DNA of 64,000 nt. Origin: Punica granatum (taxonomy: Eukaryota > Streptophyta > Magnoliopsida > Myrtales > Lythraceae). The first letter of the stretch is position 1. Every line of letters starts with the position of its first letter. The DNA lies in contig NC_045128.1 of the NCBI RefSeq assembly GCF_007655135.1, forward strand, positions 27,684,811-27,748,810, given 5' to 3'. The notes below the pieces were generated by a model. It did no database searches. It had not been told where the DNA came from and was given only the letters and a program-made list of their open reading frames with translations. The position numbers and the translations under genes were made by a program. This document shows, one piece after another, positions 49,288 to 60,504 of this stretch.

Positions 49288-49828
49288 TCTATATTAAATA
49301 CTAAAAGCCGGATCAAAGTATCGAGAAGTGTTTCATAGGACGAAGGAGGCTTCTCCTTATATGATCATTCATCTGACTGCCAATAGTCATGTCGTAAGTA
49401 GCACAATATTATATTACCTCGTCACTTCACGAAACCGAAATTATTTAAAATTAATATAATAAATTTATTAGATGTTGCACGTTGCTTTCAGAAAAAAAAA
49501 ATTGCTTTTTGGAACTCAAACTTTATTTTCCTTTATGTTAGTATCCAAATCTATGTTTTTCGTGAGTGAAAATTTCGTCCCACCATAATAAAATATATGA
49601 AGATTTTAGGAGATTAGAGATCTCAAATCTATATAAAATACTAAAAGTTGGGTCAAAATATCAAAAAGTGTCACGTAAGACGAAGGAGGTTTCTCCTGGT
49701 GTGACCCTTCGTCTGACCATTAATAATCATGTTACAAGTGACACAATATTTTATTATAATGTTATTTCACGAAATCAAAATTATTAGCGATCATGAAAAA
49801 CGAAAAGATTAATATAATAAATCTATTA
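49288..49828. repeat. two copies of an unclassified dispersed repeat
   Basis: About 183-200 bp starting TCTATATTAAATACTAAAAG at 49288 recurs from 49628 (CTATATAAAATACTAAAAG). Shared landmarks are GACGAAGGAGG(C/T)TTCTCCT, CTGAC(T/C), ACACAATATT and TTAATATAATAAAT(T/C)TATTA. The TC-rich left edge recalls Helitron-type repeats, but no hairpin/CTRR end was seen. Confidence 0.65.
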
Positions 49829-50435
49829 AATTGTTCATATTTTATTGAGCGGTTTATATTTTAGTTGATACACTTGCATGAAAAAATTCCAGGAAAATAT
49901 ATAAATATTAGTCAACAAGAATGTTTATAATAAAAGATAAAAATTGTTTTTATAGAATTACAATTATAATCTTATTGATTATCGCAACCATTCTAGTCCG
50001 TACACATATGCGAGCCCGTTCATCTAGTTGCAGTTAATTTCTTAAGAATTTAGCCTCCACAACCACAAACTTGACCTTCTAGTTTTTTTAATTTTTTTCT
50101 TTTCTTTTCTTTCGTCGCTACACCATCGTTATCTTATGCTTGCAGCAACTATATGTTATTTATTATTCTAGGGATTTAGTTCTGTTAGATATTTTGTTGA
50201 ACTCGCCTGGGTCTAAACTTGGAAATCCTCTTTGAATGATTTATATTATGATAATGGGCACAAAGAGTTGATGATGGTCTAGCTAGATGGAAGATTCGCG
50301 GCTTGTGAGACTAGATCCATACATATACACACACACATATATATATATATATATATTTGTCACATCCTTAATTTATTTACGTACTTTCTCTGTCCACGAG
50401 TTTCTTTTTTAATATTACTCATTCACTTGAATATA

Positions 50436-51022
50436 TGTTGAGATATGTTGTCCCACATCGAAAAATTAAGAAAGAAATCACAAGTTTATATGAGATTTGG
50501 GTTCAGTAACCTATCAGCTTAAACTTTTGGGTTGCAGATGGACTCAAGTCTGTGTAGGCCCAAGTGGGTATTTTTTCATGGTATCAGAGAGGGTTATGCT
50601 TCCACCCACTCATGTGGGTTCACACCACGCCAGATTCAATTTCGAGGTAGCCAAGAGTGCGCCTCATGTTAATCAGGCCCAAGAGTGGCCCGATCCAGTT
50701 CCGAGGTAGCTAAAGGTGCACCTCTAGTTAGGCCCGAGTGTGAAACTCGAGGCTAGTTTGGTATTTGTCCCTCCTTGCCTGAGCACGGAAGAGGATGCCT
50801 GGCTCGGGTCAGTTGTTAAGGGCGGGTGTTTAAGACACGTGGCACATGTTGGACCACACGTTGCCACGTGAGGGCAGGGTGTTGAGATATGTTGTCCCAC
50901 ATCGAAAAATTAAGAAAGAAATCACAAGCTTATATGAGACTTGGGTTCAGTAACCTATCAGCTTAAGATTTTTGGTTGCAGATGGGCTCAAGTCCGTGTA
51001 GGCCCAAGTGGGTATGTTTTCA
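50436..51022 (+). mobile_element. complete TRIM retrotransposon
   Basis: Two LTRs of exactly 143 bp (50436-50578 and 50880-51022), both TGTTGAGATATGTTG...TTTTCA, only a few substitutions apart. The first is followed at once by TGGTATCAGAGAGGG (50579), the tRNA-Met primer site; the second is preceded by the purine-rich GTGAGGGCAGGG. A 5-bp target duplication ATATA flanks it (50431-50435 and 51023-51027). The 301-bp interior has no coding capacity, so it must have moved using enzymes made elsewhere. Confidence 0.92.
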
Positions 51023-51142
51023 ATATATAATACCCGATAAAAATGTCTGAAAGTATAAATTGACCTTGCAATGAGCTCATAAATTCTCATATACAAATAT
51101 TTTGATTAGTTTTTATTCATTCAAAATGAATGAATAATATTC

Positions 51143-51147
<5 letters not shown>

Positions 51148-51185
<38 letters not shown>
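51148..51185. repeat. (TA)n simple-sequence repeat
   Basis: Uninterrupted alternating AT of nearly 40 bp. Confidence 0.9.
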
Positions 51186-51189
<4 letters not shown>

Positions 51190-51480
51190 GTTGTCTTGAA
51201 CTATAAAGATCGAGTAGTTGGTAATGTTTGTGTGTCTCATCTATGAGGAGGGCCAATGCTTTCACTACGTCGATGTCTTGCGGCCTAAGTTCCTTTATCT
51301 AAAATATTTGCTTTTTGTCTTTTTCAATTACAAAGTAGTTGGCTTTAACTTTTGTCATAAATAGCTATGGAATTGATGGTGTCAAAATCTTCGATGGTCG
51401 GATTTTTTTTCTGTCCTCTCCTTTATGATTAAGAGAAATGATAGTGATAATTACCCTCAATTCAAAATCAAAAGATCTCC

Positions 51481-51718
51481 AGACCGTTTGAATTCAGAGT
51501 TAAAGTTATTTTGATTTTAATTTTAATTTTGATTGTGGAAAAGGACAAATGAGATGTGATTATAAATTTGACTTGGGAAACGTGTGTTTTTATTGTGTAG
51601 TGTGTTGAGTTAAAGTTAAAGTTAAAATTTTTGAATTGGGAAATGTGTATTTTTATTGTGTAGTATGTTGAGTTAAAGTTAAAGTTAAAATCAATTAACT
51701 TTGAATCTAAACGGGGCA
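51481..51718. mobile_element. Tourist-like MITE (GTTTGG family), copy 6
   Basis: From CCGTTTGAATTCAGAG to CTAAACGGGGC. Interior shares GTGGAAAAGGACAAATGAGA and GTGTAGTGTGTTGAGTT with copy 7; a 65-bp segment (GAATTGGGAAATGTGTATTT and following) is duplicated inside. Confidence 0.6.
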
Positions 51719-52927
51719 TCAGATTCTATTCTTTCCGTAAAATTTTCCATCGATATTTTTTCCGGCCCTTATTCTTTGTCCATCTTTGAACACATGGACC
51801 TTGCTCAGACTGTCAAATAAAGAGAAGAAGAAGACGGTTCTTACCAGATTGCAAGGGAGATATTCCACTGGAAATGAATTCATCAACTTTTTTATTAGGA
51901 AAAAGTCAACATCTTTTATTCTCTTAACTATTGGCGCCGGCCTTTTTATCCCTAAATTATTCTCTTATGGAAGTATGTTCGTCCCGTTAAAACTTAAAAG
52001 GGCAGTGAAAATTGTCGGAGAGACATGTTGGTAATATCAAACCCAATGACTCCAGGCAAAGATACAGTACTTTGGAACAGTGACAAATATGTTGAGACTC
52101 GAAAATTAATAGATAAGGGGATTAGGTATAACTCAAGAAGCATACATCACAAGTTCTCATTAAAAGGAGGCTATATCTATATATATATAAACTTGTATTC
52201 CAACTTATTAAATTGCGGTAAAATGGTAAATGATTAATAAATTAGTATGTTATATAGAAATTGAATAATATTAATTATTATTGTAATTAAAGAAAATATA
52301 TCTAAAATAAATGATAAAGAAGAATTCTAATCATTTATTATTATTTTATGAGCAATTTTTATTTTATTAGTAAATTTTAATAACTTATTGTTATTTTATA
52401 AATTGCTATTTTATTAGCATATAAATATATATAATTTCAAAGACATTAAGAATTATTAAATTTTACTTAATTAATTTTAATAATCATTATGTCTTATAAA
52501 AGTTAAATGATTCAATAAATCTTTCAAATTTTTCATTTTATCTACAATTATTCAAATTTATAAAACTTAATATATGAAATTTGAGTGAGAAAAAGATAAT
52601 TTTGAATAGTTAATGTTAAAATTTTAGAGACTCCATGATTATTAATATTTCATTAATAATAAACTAGCTAATTTGTTTTTGTATTTTATAATTATTTTCA
52701 TATAAATTGAATTGATAATTGAAATAATGTGTATGAAATATTTTACATGAATTATTTGCTTATGAGCTCTTCAATTAATATTATCTAGTGTGGGTATAAA
52801 ATTTAGATAGCATAAGGATAATTTTTCTATTTTCTATATATTAATATAAACTATAAATCAATATTAATAATTTCTTAATATCTAACTTTTCATAATAATT
52901 TTTCGTAACAAACTTTCTTTACAAAAT
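51719..52927. other. AT-rich intergenic DNA
   Basis: Apart from the short frames near 51786-52237, which match nothing, this is very AT-rich. A TCTATATCTATATATATATA-like edge at about 52168 could be the left end of the Helitron-like sequence ending at 52955. Confidence 0.3.
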
Positions 52928-52955
52928 CCGTGTAACGCATGGGTTCAATAGTCTG
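52928..52955 (+). mobile_element. Helitron-like 3' end, degenerate
   Basis: CCGTGTAACGCATGGG (imperfect hairpin) followed by TTCAATAGTCTGG and T. Resembles the hairpin plus CTRR end at 18898-18926 but with a mutated terminus. Confidence 0.3.
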
Positions 52956-53059
52956 GTTATTATAAATATACATATATATAACACAAATTTTATTGAGTTT
53001 TTAATAAGATTTTAGTAATTTAATTAATTAATGTTATTTATTTTACTGTAAAATTAGGC

Positions 53060-55107
53060 CCAAGCTGATTTTGTTGGAGCCTCCGGAGATCATGATTAAT
53101 ATACATGTATTTATTGAAAAGCAGATTGCAACGGTTTTTTATGTTGAGGAAGACTACCTCAGATATGAGACGGCACAAGGAAGGACGTGTTGAGTAGGAA
53201 AATATTTTGAGGCATCCTGCTAATGGCGAAGCATGGAAGGATTTCGATAGGCTCTACCCTTGGTTTTCAACAAGATCCCCGTCATGTCTGGCTTGGTTTA
53301 TCTGCTGACGGTTTTAATCCATTCAGTAATCTAAGCACCTCATATAGCATGCGGCCAGTTATTCTAGCGCCATATAATTTGCCACCATGGAAATGTATGA
53401 GACGACCGTACTCGATGATGTCTTTACTGATACCTAGGCCTCATGCACCAGGAAAGGAAATTGATTTCTATGTGAGGCGACTGGTAGATGAATTAAAATA
53501 ACTTTGGGATGAAGGGGTTTCTACTTATGATACTGCGACCACAAGAAGTTTTCATATGCATGCAGCTGTTCTTTGGACAATCAACGACTTCCTGGCGTAT
53601 GGTGATCTCTCGGGTTGGAGTAAAAAAGGACATTTTGCATGTCCTGTGTGTAAAAAATGAGACAGACTCGCAACCTTTACGAAGTAAAATTTGTTATATG
53701 GGTCATTGAAGATATTTGCCTCGGAATCATGCTTGGAGGAGGAGTAACAGTTTTAATGGCAAAGCAGAATACAGGTCAAGACCATGTGAGTTATCCGAGG
53801 TTGAGATTTTGTCGCAATTGAATGCTGTGAAAGACGTTTAAGTTTGGTAAGCATTTGAAGAGTGGAAAAAGAAGTCGTTCCGAACCTAACTGGTGAAAGA
53901 AGAGTATTTTCTATGAGTTGCCTTACTGGAGTAAGCTCAAACTCCCCCATATTCTTGACGTCATGCATGTAGAAAAGAATATATTGGGCACCTTACTGAA
54001 CTTCGAGAAGAAAACAAAAGACCCAGATAAGGCTCGCCAAGATTTAGAAGACATGGGGATAAAGAGATGAGTTGTAAATCAAGTTATGGGAGATAAATAT
54101 GCGAAGCCACCCGCCCTTTATACATTATCAAAACAAGGATTTTATGAATTTCTTAGATCGGTGAAGTTCCCAGATGGATATGCTGCTAATATTTCAAGAA
54201 GCGCGAGCACTAAAGATGGAAAATTGTCTGGATTAAAAAGTCATGATTGTCATGTTCTTCTTCAGCAATTGCTCCCAATTGGATTGCGTGGCCACTTAAA
54301 TTTTCGGAATCTATGTTCAAAAACTTTGAAGTTAGAAGTGTTGGAAAAATTGAAAAAGAAAACTGTGATCATGCTTTGTAAATTGGAGATGATTTTTTTC
54401 CCTAGCTTTTTTTAACGTGATGGTCCATTTAGCAGCCCACTTGCCACATGAAGCTATACTCGGAGGTCCAGTTCAATATCGATGGATTTTTCCAATTCAA
54501 AGGTTGTTTTTCATATTTATTTCATTATTATAATATATTAGTTATGGTTATAAATTATATATGCAAATATAGTAATGCAGGGATCTCCGGGACCTAAAGG
54601 GTGCGGTGAGTAACAAAGCTTATCTTGAAGGTCCGACCTCAGAGGCTTATATCGTCCATGAGTGCTTGACCTTTTGATCTATGTACCTCACTGGAATTGA
54701 AACAAAGTTCAACCAAGAAGATAGAAGCTATGATGGTGAACAACATTATGAGAAAAACTTATATTGTCCATGAGTGCTTTTAGCTACTTCACTTGTGGGA
54801 ACAGTTATGCCACCAAAAAGCTATTAGTTGCAACAGGATTTGGCAACTAACTCTAGATCTTTGGCAACCAACATTTTTAGTTGCTAAATAACCTAGGCTG
54901 CGTTTGAATTGTTAGTGTAATTTTAGAATCATGATTTTGATTTTGATTTTGATTTTAATTTTGATTGTGGAAAAAGACAAATGAGATAGTATTATAAATT
55001 TGACTTGGAAAACGTGTATTTTTGTTGTGTAGTGTGTTGAGTTCAAATCAAAATCATGATTCTAAAATTAGTTTAACAATTCAAACGGGGCCCTAATTCT
55101 TGTAGTG
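53060..55107 (+). pseudogene. decayed CACTA (En/Spm) transposase gene, TNP2 type
   Basis: Blocks of the TNP2/Transposase_21 family in order: WKDFDRLYPWF and HVWLGLSADGFNPFSN (53240-53330), PYNLPPWKC, LLIPRPHAPGKEIDFY (53428-53475), LLWTINDF with DLSGWSKKGHFACPVC (53567-53651), and KICYMGH (53690-53708). Further on are an AHLPHEAILGGPVQYRW block (54429-54485) and ECLTF near 54660, with an intron-like gap between. Many frameshifts and stops disable it. The right end is intact as an element terminus: TTCTTGTAGTG at 55097-55107, the complement of CACTACAAGAA, preceded by GCAACTA/AGTTGC subterminal words (54825-54890). The left end was not found, so the copy is truncated. A MITE sits 12 bp inside the right terminus. 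Confidence 0.85.
54896..55092. mobile_element. Tourist-like MITE (GTTTGG family), copy 7
   Basis: 197 bp with the longest terminal match of the family: GCGTTTGAATTGTTA and AATTTTAGAATCATGATTTT facing AAAATCATGATTCTAAAATT and TAACAATTCAAACGGGG. Target duplication CTA at 54893-54895 and 55093-55095. It is inserted in the end of the CACTA element. Confidence 0.85.
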
Positions 55108-55155
55108 TGAATTATATATATTTTTTAAACTAACGGCCTTTTATGAGGAATACAA

Positions 55156-57701
55156 GGGCAGTTCTACCATTCCGCCAGCGGAATGTTCTGCCAGGTGGGT
55201 TAACCGGTGGATTGGTGCACCCGGTCAACTAGTTTTTTTCTTTTTTAGCTTCTGAATAAAAATTGAAAAAGAGTGACGTAAAATATTAAAAAAAATGCTT
55301 TTTAAAAAGGAATTAAAAAAATAAGTAATGTAAAAATTAAAAATTTATTATGTTGCATTTAAAAAATAAATGTAACATGAATAGGTTTAACATATTAGGA
55401 TATCGAAAATTGTATGGTTATCACATGTTGAGTAGCAGTTACCGTAACATCAAAATTTGCAATAGTACCAATACAAGATGTAGTAACTTAGTTAAAATTG
55501 ATGAACTTAACACATTTTGTATTGGTGTTACCACAATCAAAAGTTTTCCAATAACAACAGTACAAGAAGCGGTAAATTACTTCAAATTGGTCAAGTTATT
55601 GAAACTCGAAAGTTTTCTAATAACGCTAGTACAAGATGTGGTAACTTAGTTAAAATTCGTGAACTTGTCATATTTTGTACTGGTGTTGTCAAAAATCGAT
55701 TGTTTTTCGTAACACAAGTACAAGAAGTGGTAACTTAGTTGAAATTGATCTGATTATCAAATTTTCTTCTAGGGTTATCATAATGTCAAAGATTTGCGAT
55801 AACACCAATACAAAATGTGGTAACTTAGTTAAAATAGGTGAACTTATTTCATTTTGTATTACTGTTACCCAAAATCAAAAGTTTTTCGATAACTCCAGTA
55901 CAAGATATCGTAACGTAGTTCAAATTGGGCAAGTTATTAGATTATGAACAACGATTATTGAATATTGAAAGTTTCCTGATAACCCATGTTTAAGATGTGG
56001 TATGGTAACGTAAGGCAAGTTATTATAATTTGAATTGATGTTATTGAAAATCAAAAAAATTTCAATAACTCGGTACAAGATGTGGTCACTTAGCGAAAAT
56101 TAAGCAAGTTATTAGATTGTGAACTGTGGTTATCGAAAATTAAAAGTTTTTCAACAACTCTAGCACAAGATGTGATAACCTAGTCCATATAGGGGAAATA
56201 ACTATGATCATCAAATTTTGAACCGATGTTATCGAAAATTGAAAGTTTTTCGTTAACTCCAATACAAGATGTGATAACCTAGTTCAAATAGGGAAAATAG
56301 TGAGAGTTATCACATGTTGAACTGAGGTTATCGAAAATTGAGAATTTTTCAATAATACTAGTGCAATATGTGATAACCTAGTTGAGATATGGGAATTAGC
56401 GATGATTATCACATGTTGAACTGAGGTTATCAAAAATTGAATATTTTCGCTGACTTTAGTACAGATGTGATAACTTAGTTCAGAAAGTTGAAATAACGAC
56501 GGATATCATATGTTGAACCGAGTTAACGAAAATTCAGAGTTTTTCAATAATTCTTGTACAAGATGTGATAACCTAGTTCAGATAGGGGAAATAGCGATGG
56601 TTATCACATGTTGAACTGCATTATAGAAAATTGAAAGTTTTTCGATAACTCTAGTACAATATGTGTTAACCTAGTTCAAATAGGGAACATAACGAAAGTT
56701 ATTATATGTTGAACTGAGATTATCGAAAATTGAAAAAAAATTTATAACTCTAGTACAAGATGTGATAACCTAATTCAGATAGGGGAAATAGCTGTGGTTA
56801 TCACATGGTAAACTTAGATTATCGAAAATTAGTTTTTTTTATAATTTCAGTATAAGATGTGATGACTTAGTCCAATTATGAACTGTTATCACATTTTGAA
56901 TTGAGATTATTGAAAATAGAAAGTTTTTCGAGAACTCTAGTACAAAATGTGATAACGTAGTTTAAATAGGGAAACTAGTTGCAATTATCACTTGTTGAAC
57001 TACGATTATCGAAAATTGAAAAATTTTCGATAACTCCAGTATAAGATGTGATGACGTAGTTCAAATAGGGAAAATGGTTGCAGCTATTACTTATTGAACT
57101 AAGATTATCAAAATTGAAAAATTTTCAATAATTCCAGATTATCAAAATTGAAAAATTTTCAATAATTCCAGTACAAGATATGATAATGTAGCTGAAATAG
57201 GGGCAGTTACTGCATGTTAAACTGAGTTAATTGAAAATTAAAAGTAGATAACTGTAGCACAAAATGTGATAACCTATTTCGAATAAAGCTTATTGTCACA
57301 TATTTAACTGAGGTTATCGAAAATTAAAATTTTTTTTATAATATCAATACAAGATGTAATAACTTATTTGAATTTTGGGCTCTTATCATATATCAAACTG
57401 AAGTTATAAAAGATTTAAAGTTTTCTAATAACTCAATTACAAGAAATGATAACTTAGTTCAAATTAGAATGGTTACGACCTTTTGAATTGAGGCCATCGA
57501 AAATTTAATTTTTTTATAACCTAAGTAAAAGATGTGATAACAGATTTTTCAAATGACTTTATAGTAGCCTGTGATCTAAGAAAAAAAACGAGCTACCTAT
57601 TCAATAGGTAAACTAAATGAATGGCTGAGATTGAAATGCCAAATCTAAGGGTGAAGAGGAGGGGCGGAACCGTTCCACTGGTGAAATGGTAGAAGCCTTC
57701 A
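55156..57701. mobile_element. non-autonomous TIR transposon carrying a hairpin-unit array
   Basis: 2546 bp. The left end (TTCTACCATTCCGCCAGCGG, AATGTTCTGCC) is matched at the right end in reverse complement (TTCTACCATTTCACCAGTGG, AACGGTTCCGCC): about 26 of 32 positions agree. GAATACAA occurs immediately outside both ends (55148-55155 and 57702-57709), a probable 8-bp target duplication, which would fit hAT-like elements. No transposase is encoded; almost the whole interior is the tandem array described separately. The superfamily is not certain because the extreme terminal bases (GGGCAG and TGAAGGC) differ. Confidence 0.7.
55410..57560. repeat. array of about 23 hairpin-forming tandem units
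   Basis: Units of 85-105 bp (mean about 94). Consensus order: GTTATCACATGTTGAACTGA, then GGTTATCGAAAATTGAAAG, TTTTTCGATAAC, TCTAGTACAAGATGTGATAA, CCTAGTTCAAATAGGGAAA. Within a well-kept unit GTTATCGAAAA pairs with TTTTCGATAAC (short loop), and TGTGATAACC pairs with GGTTATCACA across the unit boundary. Units at the left end are the most diverged. A 35-bp piece is locally doubled at about 57103-57170. Open frames across 55350-55947 are repeats of the same unit in shifting frames and are not judged to be protein. Confidence 0.85.
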
Positions 57702-57904
57702 GAATACAAAGGATCACAAATGAGAAGTTATATAAGGATTTCAACTAAGAGTACAAATAGCGGAATTGTTTGAAAAGTTTGTGGATCATGATAGTTTGAG
57801 GATCTTTTCATAGATTTCCATTGAATGTATCACAGCGGGGATGGAAGGATTTATTTACCCAAAAAAATAATAATGAAGGGATGGAAGGACTCTAAGAACC
57901 AGCA

Positions 57905-58620
57905 CATAGGCACAAAGGCTCACTTCAGCCAAGCTTTTTTTTTTTGGGAAAAACTAAGCCAAATTATTAATTCATTTATGTATTTGGCGTCCTTTTTAAC
58001 GTATTTTAAATAATATAATATTATATACACAGAGACAAAAAATATGCATGCGCATTTAAGGCTTGTTTGGATTGTGAGTGTGATTTTAAAATCACAATTC
58101 TAACATAATTCTACCAACAACAAAACAAAATAACTCATACAAAATCAAAGAGTGAACCCCATTTATACCATTTTTTTTCAACAATAAAACAAAATAACTC
58201 ATACAAAGTCAAAGGGTGGACCATATTTATAACACTTTTTTTCAAAATCAAAATCTGATTTTAAAATCATAGTTTGAAACCAAACGCAGCATTAGAAATT
58301 GTGGCCACTCACCTAGCAATACCCAAATGGGACTGGTTATGTTTGAATTCTACGATGAAGCCCTCATGAAATTTGTTCGCCCATTAAAGTGGTGTTGGGT
58401 TCAGAACATTGTGAAATAGTTCAGCACAAAGGCGCATTTTAACCAAGCCATTGTTTTTTAGGGAAAAACCAAGCCAAATTCTTGATTCATTTATGTATTT
58501 GGCATCCTTTTTAACGTGTTTCAAATAATACAATATTATAAAATGGAGACAAAAATATGTATGCGCATTCAGAAATCGTGCCCACTCGCCTACCGGTGTT
58601 CAAAAGGGACCAATTTTAAT
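57905..58620. repeat. tandem duplication, one copy with a MITE insert
   Basis: The block CACAAAGGC...CCAAGC, TTCATTTATGTATTTGGC, TCCTTTTTAACGT, GAGACAAAAA, ATGCGCATT is at 57911-58055 and at 58431-58570. In copy 1 the MITE at 58059-58291 interrupts it; after the MITE the sequence GAAATTGTGGCCACTCACCTA continues the match to GAAATCGTGCCCACTCGCCTA in copy 2. Confidence 0.85.
58059..58291. mobile_element. Tourist-like MITE (GTTTGG family), copy 8
   Basis: 233 bp from AGGCTTGTTTGGATTG to CCAAACGCAGCA, flanked by TTA (58056-58058 and 58292-58294). The un-inserted paralogue at about 58565-58580 acts as an empty-site control. Confidence 0.85.
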
Positions 58621-58723
58621 TATGTCACATATTGTTGGTAAAAGTATGCCTCTAGAAAATTTCATTTGGACAATTCTTACCTCTCAAGATTATAGCACTT
58701 TTTATTGTTGATAAAATTATGTC

Positions 58724-60268
58724 TTTTTGCTAAAAAATCAATGGATGTCCATCGATCACAAAAAAGATGTACAGAGACAAAAATACAATAGATCCGCCGA
58801 AATCATTACAAAGAAAAATAACATGCGACAATATCACATCAAATAAACCAAGATACAATTGTAGAAATCATTCCAGTTATCGTAATCCACTTTTAACCTC
58901 TTGAGACTATACTCTATATGGACCTCAGTGAAAATCGTGAAGCAGACTATAGCGCAATCCATATAGAGACTGCTACTACTGTGGTAATAGAGAAGTAGAG
59001 TTAAGAAGAGTTTTGAACCGGTACTTAGTGCATGAACCCTTCACAAAATACACATTTAAACCAATTCAATCAACCAATTCTTAAACAACTCAATCCCTTA
59101 ACATTCAAAACAATTCAATGAGCTTGGTTTGATCGGTTGAAACCAGCGATAACCTTACTAATCTAAACTAGTCAAACGATCAAATCAAAGTACCAATCTT
59201 CCTTCATCGGTTCAAACCAATGAGTATCGTCAAGGAGTCGAAACTTGTAAAAAACAACAAAAAAAAGGCGTAGCCACAAAGAATTGCTTTGTAGGCGGTT
59301 GATATGATTGATTGAGCCAGTAGTATGGTGGCTTGTAGTGCAGGGTTAGGATTGCATTCCAGGGTTGAAGGCAGATGTCTGCAAAGTAGAAGCTACCATC
59401 TAGGGTGGATTCGGATAGGCATGAAGGCGAGGGGATGTCACCGTTGCGCAGTTAGTGCCGTTGGTCTGGAGCTGGTATGCTAGTTTGGATGAGGCAGTAG
59501 ATAGTTGGGTTTACTCAATTGGGATGTGCCAAGATAGATTGGGTGGTGAGCCTTGGTCAGGGGCGGATTGGCCTCAGCTATCGCAGTTGATGATGATCGA
59601 AAAATTGAAGTTCGTCTTCGTTCTCCTCTACAAATCAGCTTGGAGAGGGAGAAGGTGCACCCCTAGCGAGGAGTGAGAGATTGCTCTATCAAGGGACACT
59701 TCTATGCACCGCTGGGAAAGAAGAGGAAGAGAAGGAGGGCTGCTGCGACCACCAGGACACCCTCGAACACCGTCTCCTCCTTAGATTTGTGTGTGGAGAC
59801 ATCAGAGACGCCTATCAACTCCATCAGCAGTGAGCTGCAAGCGAGGCAGAGCTGTTGCCTAAGCTGGGACTGAGGTCAACCACGGGGTAGGCTCGGCTAC
59901 GCCTTCACTGAGATGGTAGAACCTAACTGAGGCTAAGGGCCTTATCTGGTATCAGAAAATAGGGCGGGGTTTGGGTGGCGTCGGCGAGACCCATGGCTGG
60001 GAGACCACAGGCAGGAGCAACCACGGCATGACCTATGACCTTGAGACCCGTGACCTCGCTGTATTGAGTTGGGAGCAACCACGCCCAGGAGCACTCGATT
60101 CATGGCTAGATTGGAGGTCAACCGGCGCTAGGAAACTGTCGTTGTGACCTTGGGTAGTGGCGACGAGCGACGACACCAAAAAAACCTCCCGTGGCTGTCC
60201 GAGAATAGGAAATGGGGTGGCAGTGATGCCTAATGCGCCCGACAAGAGCCAGACGCGCTGATGCAATC
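58724..60268 (-). mobile_element. probable retroposed transcript of unknown origin
   Basis: A 1545-bp segment, in part less AT-rich than its surroundings, flanked by a perfect 19-bp direct repeat TTGTTGATAAAATTATGTC (58705-58723 and 60269-60287). Read on the minus strand it ends in TTTTTTAGCAAAAA just before the repeat, like a short poly-A tail, so it looks like a LINE-mediated insertion. Frames on both strands (for example 60033-60308 minus) resemble no protein I know; it may be a non-coding transcript, a non-autonomous LINE or a gene fragment. Confidence 0.45.
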
Positions 60269-60504
60269 TTGTTGATAAAATTATGTCACTTCTTGTTGTA
60301 TTACACATTGCGAATAAAATTAAATTTTTTTAAATTTAGAAAATTTTCTCGATAGCTAATGAATTAATTTCACTGGTGCAAGCTTGTATCCTGTTTAACA
60401 TTAAAATAGGAATCGCATACGATTTCAAATGTTCTAAAAACTTTTTTTATTTTTTTTAAAAAGTAATTAATCACTTGTAAAACTAAAAATGCTGTTAGAA
60501 TATT

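Noticed and set aside
55350..55947. Overlapping 73-99 codon frames in the hairpin array
   Set aside because: They are the tandem unit read through in different frames; the similarity between them follows from the DNA repeat, and stops appear in most units.
55410..57560. CRISPR-like array
   Set aside because: Units are degenerate along their whole length with no conserved-repeat/variable-spacer pattern, and the setting is a plant transposon.
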